This document shows, piece after piece, positions 57,601 through 64,000 of a stretch of 64,000 nt of DNA. The notes below the pieces were generated by a model. The model had not been told where the DNA came from. It ran no database searches and saw only the letters and a list, made by a program, of their open reading frames with translations. Source of the DNA: Gnetum montanum. Lineage: Eukaryota; Streptophyta; Gnetopsida; Gnetales; Gnetaceae. Within the stretch, counting starts at the first letter, position 1, and every line of letters begins with the position of its first letter. Both the position numbers and the translations under genes were made by a program. The stretch lies in assembly GCA_015680685.1 (NCBI GenBank), contig MNCI01030560.1, positions 1 to 64,000 on the forward strand, read 5' to 3'.

Positions 57601-57759
57601 AAATATACGAACGATGTTGTAAAACAAAAAAGTGTAAAACAAAAAACAAAAAATGCTCAGAATAGAGAGGGGCTAGTAGAATGGGTTACCATGGATGATG
57701 GTCTCCCCCATGACTAAGTTGGAAGGAGGAGATCCAAAAAATGGAATGAGGTTGTCCCT

Positions 57760-59088
57760 GTGATGATATGGTAGTGACACTAGTTTGGTGGAGTTCGCGG
57801 AAAAGTTTTAATTGTTACATGTTGACTAACTATGTTTTCGTGGGATCCTTAGGATTGTGTATAAGCAAGGTCTTAGATGGAAAGGTTTTGGAAACAATAT
57901 AAAGTCCCTTCTACAACGTTTGAAACCTCGTACATTGTGGTACATGTGTGGGGTTCTAGTAGAGTACCTTATCTCCACATTGAAATGTGAACTTTCGAAT
58001 CCTAAGATCATGATGTTTTTTATTATAGGCCTTGTGTATCTCATTTGATGATAGGGCAACTAGTCGATTCTCATCTAGCACATTCAAGTTGATGAGTCAT
58101 TCTCATTGTGCTAATGATAAGTCAAGACCCAAGTCACTGGCTGTAGATAGTGTTCAGAGTTTTGCTTGTATTGGAAGTTCCAGTAGTTTTCCATACACTA
58201 ACTCGTAAGGAGAGTAACCTATAGGAAGTTTCCATGTGGAGTGATAGGCCTAGAGGGCATTGTTAAGTTTTGTGCTCCAATCCCTCCTATATTTTCTAAT
58301 GGTCCTCGTGAGAATTTTGGTAATCTCCCTATTGGTGACCTCGGCTTGCCCATTGGCTTGGGAGTGATAAGGTGTTGTAAATTTATGGTCAACCCCCAAG
58401 TGTTGCATGAGTTTACGAAAGGTGGTGCCTATGAAATGAGTTCCATTGTTCAAAATGAGTGCACATGGCACTCCAAACCTATTCATGATTTTCTGTTGAA
58501 CAAACCGTATAGCTATGTTTGAGGAGCAGTCGATGACGGCTGCCACCTCTGCACACTTAGTGTAGTAGTCTACAGTGATGATGATGTAGGTCTTCTCATT
58601 GAACATGGGTGTGATGAGACCCATGAAGTTGATGCCTGAAATATTGAAGGGTTCTAGTGGCTGGATCCACTGTTGAGGCTCCTCCACTCATGCGGTCATC
58701 CCATCGTCTCTCTAATAGCGTTCACAAGAGCGGGTAGACCATTGTGCATCTCTAAAAAGTGTAGGCCAGTAATATCCTGCAAGCAAGATCTTACTGGTTG
58801 TGCATCGTCTAGCGTAGTGGCCCCAACAAGGGCCCGCATGAGCATCTTGTAGGACATGTAGTGTATTCACATTAGGGATGCACCATTGAACCAAGCCATT
58901 AGCACACACCTTGTAAATGTGTCCATTGATTTCCATGAAGTGTTTGGTCTTGTGGAGAAACTGTTGTTTCTGCTAATGATCCCACTCCTTCGACAATTCT
59001 TGAATTTTGAGATAGGTGAGGATGTTGTCGAACCAAGGTAATGATTTGGGCATCTGCTTATCGATTTCTCCAACGAAGGGGAGTTCAT
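57760..59088 (-). pseudogene. Integrase domain, copy E (degenerate, catalytic Asp lost)
   Basis: The catalytic core is open for 145 codons (58250-58687): GINFMGLITPMF, then I-T-V-D-Y-Y-T-K with the first Asp, then L-N-N-G-T-H-F where the second Asp has become Asn, then NGQAEVTNREI with the Glu. The zinc region at 58712-58936 has HAGPCWGHYARR and YYWPTLF. The C-terminal part is at 57826-58059. The core is well preserved but no longer catalytic. Confidence 0.88.
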
Positions 59089-59089
59089 C

Positions 59090-59520
59090 TAGAAATTGGT
59101 CTGAGAGTGGCTCCTTCTCCTTTGTGTTATCCCATTGTAATTGAGATAAGTTATTGGCAACCACATTCTCAGTTCCTTTCCTATCTACCATGGTAAGGTC
59201 AAATTCTTGAAGGATCACAAGCCACCGTATGATATGGGGGCTCATTGTTGGTTTGTTCATTAGGAACTGGATGACACTATTATCAGTATGCACAAACATC
59301 TTGTACCTGAGCACATAGTGTTAGAATTTTTCCAAGGTGAACACCACTGCTATTAATTCCTTTTTGGTGGTGATGTACTCGAGCTATATAATATGGGCAT
59401 TTTTTGTCGTCCAACTATGTAAGCACAGCTCCCAATGCATAATTGGATGCATCTATCATGATATGGAAGGATCTAGACTAGTCGGGTGCCCGTAGAATTG
59501 GAGTTTCTACGAGTTTCTAT
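59090..59520 (-). pseudogene. RNase H domain, copy E (degenerate)
   Basis: The downstream half (58973-59314) reads LRYKMFVHTDNSVIQFLMNKPTMS, with the H-T-D motif retained. The upstream half, with the first Asp and the Glu, is interrupted by stops and a short loss near 59375-59400. It connects RT to integrase. Confidence 0.8.
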
Positions 59521-59528
59521 TTGAGTGT

Positions 59529-60330
59529 TTAGAATGCAGATTCACATTCCCTAGTCCAGAGAAATGGAGCGTTTTTCTTTGTGAGTTCTACCAATAGCTT
59601 GGCGATCTTTGAAAAATTCTCGATGAAGCATTGGTAGTAACCAATGTGGCCAAGGAATAACTGGACATCTTTTACAATGCTTGGTTGGCTAGCGATTCCT
59701 TGGATGATCCTGATCTTTTCAAGATCTACACTGATCCCTGCTTTTGAGATGCGATGCCCTAGGACAATGCCCTCTTGGACCATCAAGTGGCTCTTTTGCC
59801 AATTGAGTTGTAAATTCATTTCTACACATCTTTTCAGAACTTGCTCAAGGTAGTATAAGGCATGCTCAAATGTTGCTGCATAGGTAGAGAAGTCATCCAT
59901 GCAGACATCTACCCCATTGTCAATTTGTTGTTGAAAGATGCTGAGGACAAGTCATTGGAAGGTTACAGGTGCATTGCATAGGCCAAAGGGCATCTTTTTA
60001 TATGCAAAGGTCCCCTAAGGACTTGTAAATGTTATCTTGGCCTAGTCTTCGGGTGCGATTTGGATTTGGTTATAGCCACTATAACCATCCGAAAAGCTAT
60101 AGTAACAATGTCCCACAATGGTATCCAACACTTGGTTTACAAATGGGAGCAGAAAGTGATCCTTGAAGGTAGCCATGTTTAGCAGTAAGAAATCTATGTA
60201 GACCCTCCATTTTCCACCCTTCTTTGGCACAATAACGAGTGGGCTTACTCATTTTCTATCTACAATGGAATAGATGAACCCCGCTCTCAACAATTGTTCA
60301 ATTTCATCCTTGACTATTTGCTTTAGTTTG
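59529..60330 (-). pseudogene. Reverse transcriptase domain, copy E (degenerate)
   Basis: 59529-59900 is open and contains M-D-D-F-S with both catalytic Asp, then VQEGIVLGHRISKAGI. 60042-60230 holds MPKKGGKWRVYIDF and SDGYSGYNQIQIAPED. Stops separate the two parts around 59940-60030. The spelling matches copy A closely. Confidence 0.88.
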
Positions 60331-60839
60331 GGGTTCAACTGCCTTTATGGTTGTTGTCGCAGCTTCATGGAGGGATCAATATAAATCTGATGTTGGCATA
60401 CCCTAGGATCAACTCCAGTTAGTTCAAGGTATGACCATGCAAGATCAACCTCCCATTTGTTCACAATCTTCAGCAATTTCTTCTTCTATTCAAAAGCAAG
60501 AGTGGCATTGATAATCACTAGCTTGCCATTTTGCAAGAATACATATTCTAGGTTGGCTGGTAAGGATTTTAGTTCCAGAGGCTCCTATTTAAAACTTTTA
60601 GGGATCTGTAGCTGTCCCCAATCATCACTGCCATCAACAGTAGAGAATTGTTGATGGACCTCTTCCAATTCATTCATGCTTTCTATATAGGCACATACAA
60701 GCCTCTCAGATGGTTCCATGCATAAAGTGCTGCTATCTGCATCAACGGTTAGCCATTGGGTGCCCTCTTGATTCATGGCTATTGCGTATAGGCATAATTG
60801 AACTTGTGATTCTTTAGCACACCGACTGCATGCTTGAAT

Positions 60840-61260
60840 GGATGTCCGCTTAGCGAACCACAATTACTGCACACAGTTGCACTCGGAGTCACTGTACATG
60901 ATGCATAGGACGCTCTTCTTCTTGATCTTCCCAAAAGGATTTTCTCTTGAAATTTCAAGGGAAAGATCCTGGAGTCCTAATCGTGCATCCACCATGCTAA
61001 GCCAGACTCTTCCCATTATGATTGGAAAGTTCCCCTTGCAATTCTCAACATGAATGACCAGGAAGTCACCAGGATAGGACCACCCACAAATGGTGGTCAT
61101 GATATCTTCTACCAATCTCAGGGGAACTATGATGGATTAGTCCACCAACTTGAGTTGAATGTTGCTTTTCTTGAACAGGGGCAGGTTCCAGGTCTTGTAC
61201 ATGTCATGTGAAATTAAGTTGATGCCTAACCTTGAATCCAAAAGAGCTTTGCATGGTTCA
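60840..61260 (-). pseudogene. Protease region, copy E (degenerate)
   Basis: The active-site segment reads A-L-L-D-S-R (D-S-R at 61230-61238), as in copies A and B. The continuation at 60864-61115 has FPIIMGRVWLSMVDARLGLQD. It is followed by the linker to RT (60585-60863), with CTQFACSRC-like Cys residues also seen in copy A. Confidence 0.75.
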
Positions 61261-61334
61261 TTTCCTGCCACTTGAAGGTATATGAGGGGACTTTCTGGAT
61301 TGGTCAATTTCCAAGGAATATGGCCTACCTTTAT

Positions 61335-63853
61335 CTAATCCATCAAAGCATGTGTGAGCATGATGATTTGTACCTTAGAAGGTGTTTGGTTTGAAGGTTG
61401 CTCAAAGGTTTGAATAGTGGAGGAAATTGAAGGTTCAAAGGCATTGGCCATAGTTGCATGTGAGGGTATGTTTGGGTTATTGGGCCAGAAAAAGGGATGT
61501 TTCCATGGTTTCAATTTTGGTCCACTCGGTTGAGAAGCCAGTTGTAAGTTAATAGCTCTCATAGCATTACACTATTGTGGCTATGGTGGTATTTCTTCTT
61601 GCATAGGTGGAGCAAGAGGTAGCTGAGTAGGGGGTTGATGAGTAGGTATGACAAGAGAAGGTGATGGAGGATAGTAAAGATGTGGGTTCTCCCCCCAATG
61701 TGATGGAGACTAAGTTCAGAAGTATTCTGGGGGGTAGTAATGATTCTAAAAAGTTTCATGACTCGAATAGTGCCACGGGGAGATTGGTTGCTGAACGTAG
61801 TGCCCATAAGGATCTAGCTGTCGGTAAGGGTACTGCTACCTTGGAGGTGGCATCCCCAACGATTGTGGGTGATACCATTGTTGGTAATATTCATAAGGTT
61901 GCAATGGTGCTCCACTTGGATAATATCCTTGTTACTAGTGGAGCTGCTTAGGCTTGCCTTATGGATAAGGAAACCTTCGAGGTGGTTGCTGTTTTACCAA
62001 ACGAGGATTCAATGCATACACCCCAGACTCTTGTAAATGTGACATCATAAGATAACACCCTTTAGGATGTTCGTACTGACATATGTCACATTCATCATCA
62101 TCCTCTGTGTTAGAGTCTACAACCTATTCTGCTGTAGCAACTTTGCCCTTACCTTTATGGTAGGCACATTCAACTTCTCTTATCTTATGTCGATCTCAAT
62201 CATTACTTCGCTCTCTAGACTCCTCTGAAATTTTCAGAACACTTTAAAATTTTTTGTCTAAAGAGTTCCACATCTTGTCAACCTTGGCCGAAATTTCGGA
62301 AGCAAATTTTTGTAGGGGCAAGGTTTTACGGTTCATCGCTACATCCATGGTGATTCTTTCTCATCCTCACAAAATCGGACTTTCCTTTTTCAAATGGAAG
62401 GATCCCGATTATACTCTTTTGCACTTTCTTTTTTTCTTAGTTCCCCTTCCTCTTTAGCGACCTGCTCAATCAAGCATTGTAGCTGATGGGCCCTTAGCTC
62501 CGATAGTCTTCCTTAGGTGTAAATGCCAAGGGTCTTTCTTGTTTCAAAGCGGAGCCCATCTATGATATGGTAGAGTTGTTCCCATTGAGAGTAACCTTGC
62601 TTAGGACATCAATGTAACAATGAGTAATATCTACTCATGGCTACATCCAAGGGTTCATGACCACCTTTTTTCCACCCCTGGATTTGTCATCTCAGGCTAG
62701 ACACTTTGGAGTAGGTTTAATACTTGTCATTAAAAATTTCGAGCATTGTACTCCATTTTCTAATTGATTCAGGCTCCAAAAATCGGTACCAACTTTCTAC
62801 TTCTTTAATGAGTGTACAGGGAAACAACTTAAGTTTCTGCCAATCATTATCTATGTTCTGCAAGGTGTAAGCACTGGGAAATGCTTGCAAGTGAGTCTGT
62901 GGACCACAATTATATCCCCCTTCAAATTTGGGGATGTTGTTCATGTCAAGGCACTTAATCTGACTATCTTTCAAGTGCCTACTGGGTACTTGAACTGCCT
63001 CGACTATGTTAAACATACTTTGAGTAGCCAACAATGGTTCATCCGAGTCATAGTCCTGCTAAGAGCCATGATGTCTGTGATGATTTAGGCTGCCTCTCCT
63101 TTCTTGATAGTGAGGCTCACGTGATTGGTCACACTTTTCCTCTCGTCGTTCCCTCCGTCCCTTATGATCACCATCCCTATGATCCTTCCTACCATGGTTG
63201 CAATTGAAATCAGAACTGGATGAAGACAAAGTGGAACAAGAGGATGGAGAATATGGAGGAGAACTGCCACCACCCTGGTGTCAATCTCCTCCTCTGCTCT
63301 GTTGATGGCCCCGGTCTTCATGTCCATCCTTCTCTTTGCCATGATCTTTCTTGTGTGACCCCCTATCATCTTAGGGCTTCTAGTCACCTAATTGCTTTCT
63401 CTAAACGATGAACTAAATGATCTAATGCATCAGAGGAGGTTTGGTTGAATGGGAATCATGAAAGATAGGTTCCTCATCGTCATGTGGGTCCTGCAAAAAT
63501 AAAGGGTTACTGAATTGTTTCTCCTTTATATGCTCATGGTGTTCCACCTATTGCCGGTCCTGTGCACGTTGTGCCTCGGTTGGACAATAGTCCCGGTAGT
63601 CATAATCCTCCATGATATATTCCACACTGTGGTCCTAAATGCCTAGTCTGGTAAGATTTTGATGTAGCATTCCAGGAACTAATCAATCAGGAGGTAACAC
63701 GATGTTGCCCTCCATGTCTGGCCATCACAGGTGCTCATCCTAATGTAGGATAAAGGTGAAGTTGGGGATATACTCATCTAGATGTGAGTATACCACCCGA
63801 CATTTCTACGGCACTGGTGGGTTGGATCCACCTTACCTATGAGAAGAAGACAT
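61335..63853 (-). pseudogene. gag, copy E (degenerate)
   Basis: The start codon is at 63851-63853 (MSSSHR), followed at once by TAA in an AGGTAAG context. The N-terminal HLDEYIPNFTFILH string is near 63740-63800, the linker at 63085-63387, and the gag core at 62717-63034 (IPKFEGGYNCGPQTHLQAF, YRFLEPESIRKW). The zinc knuckle C-D-I-C-Q-Y-E-H-P-K-G-C is at about 62060-62095. A Pro/Ser-rich tail runs to 61335. Confidence 0.82.
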
Positions 63854-64000
63854 TCTTGATGTTAGACAATAATTAAACTGGTGTGCCTTATTTTTACTTT
63901 AACCACCTAACGTGCATAAATTTCACTATCCTGGGTCCATTCCAATGAAGTGAATGATGATATTGCTAAGACTAGATAGCACATGTAAGACTAACAGTCC

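Larger units (their letters stand above)
33957..64000 (-). mobile_element. Athila-lineage retrotransposon copy E (its 3' LTR interrupted by element D; 5' LTR outside the window)
   Basis: The 3' LTR is split into 33957-34096 and 51764-52525. The internal region runs 52526-64000 through polypurine tract, extra ORF, spacer, integrase, RNase H, RT, protease and gag. The window ends at sequence corresponding to the edge of the primer-binding site (GGACTGTTAGTC on the sense strand). The LTR at 33957 has B protease on its low side and no primer-binding site there, so it cannot be the 5' LTR of B. E therefore inserted into the protease region of B, with GTTCT at 33952-33956 as candidate duplication. 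Confidence 0.8.

Noticed and set aside
1-64000. tRNA, rRNA or other structured RNA genes
   Set aside because: No cloverleaf or rRNA-like segment was noticed on either strand; the only tRNA-related strings are primer-binding sites.

Overview
This is nuclear DNA of a large-genome vascular plant. Plant Ty3/gypsy lineages dominate it, there is a plant LRR receptor-like protein gene, introns have plant-style GT-AG borders, and premature stops sit at CG and CHG sites as expected of plant DNA methylation. The mix of retroelement types would suit a conifer or another repeat-rich genome, but nothing in the window fixes the species. Only one ordinary host gene looks intact.

Layout. 1-7507 is the 5' part of an Athila-type retrotransposon (copy A, minus strand), whose LTR at 6582-7507 cuts into a dead LINE (7508-8110). 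8111-10671 is unassigned. 10672-13152 (minus) encodes an intron-less LRR receptor-like protein; its promoter carries ~85-bp repeats with six W-box hexamers. 13706-16954 is unassigned AT-rich DNA, followed by a small DUF4283-like remnant. From 17300 to the end everything is nested retrotransposons. Copy B (minus; 3' LTR 17300-18178) is interrupted by the complete copy C (23170-32750). B resumes at 32751-33956 as a deleted pol remnant and is broken again by copy E (3' LTR 33957-34096 plus 51764-52525; internal region 52526 to the window end, which falls at the start of its primer-binding site). A 17.7-kb plus-strand element of another lineage, D (34097-51763), sits inside the LTR of E and is flanked by a TTGTC duplication. 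The deduced order is B, then C and E, then D.

A, B, C and E are one Athila-like family: tRNA-Asp-type primer-binding site, gag with an unusually short zinc knuckle, protease, RT, RNase H, integrase. In B and E there is an extra sense ORF between integrase and the 3' LTR, resembling the 'putative plant transposon protein' domain with a coiled-coil tail. In both copies this ORF is preceded by a TATA box and motifs resembling the U3 of the LTR, as if it had its own promoter.

Element D is Tat/Ogre-like: it has two RNase H domains, and its protease and RT are separated by about 6.8 kb. In that gap, on the opposite strand, lies the most notable object in the window, a spliced gene remnant (40509-44217). 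Most of its introns have clean GT-AG borders and rejoin the frame. Its predicted product fuses an FCP1/NIF-type HAD domain, which has lost its catalytic acids, to a plant-transposon-protein-like domain, an acidic linker and a coiled coil. All retroelement genes seen are broken.

Two single Ns (2876 and 24702) are each flanked by an exact 42-43 bp duplication and look like unmerged contig overlaps. All assignments come from reading the sequence; no database search was possible.
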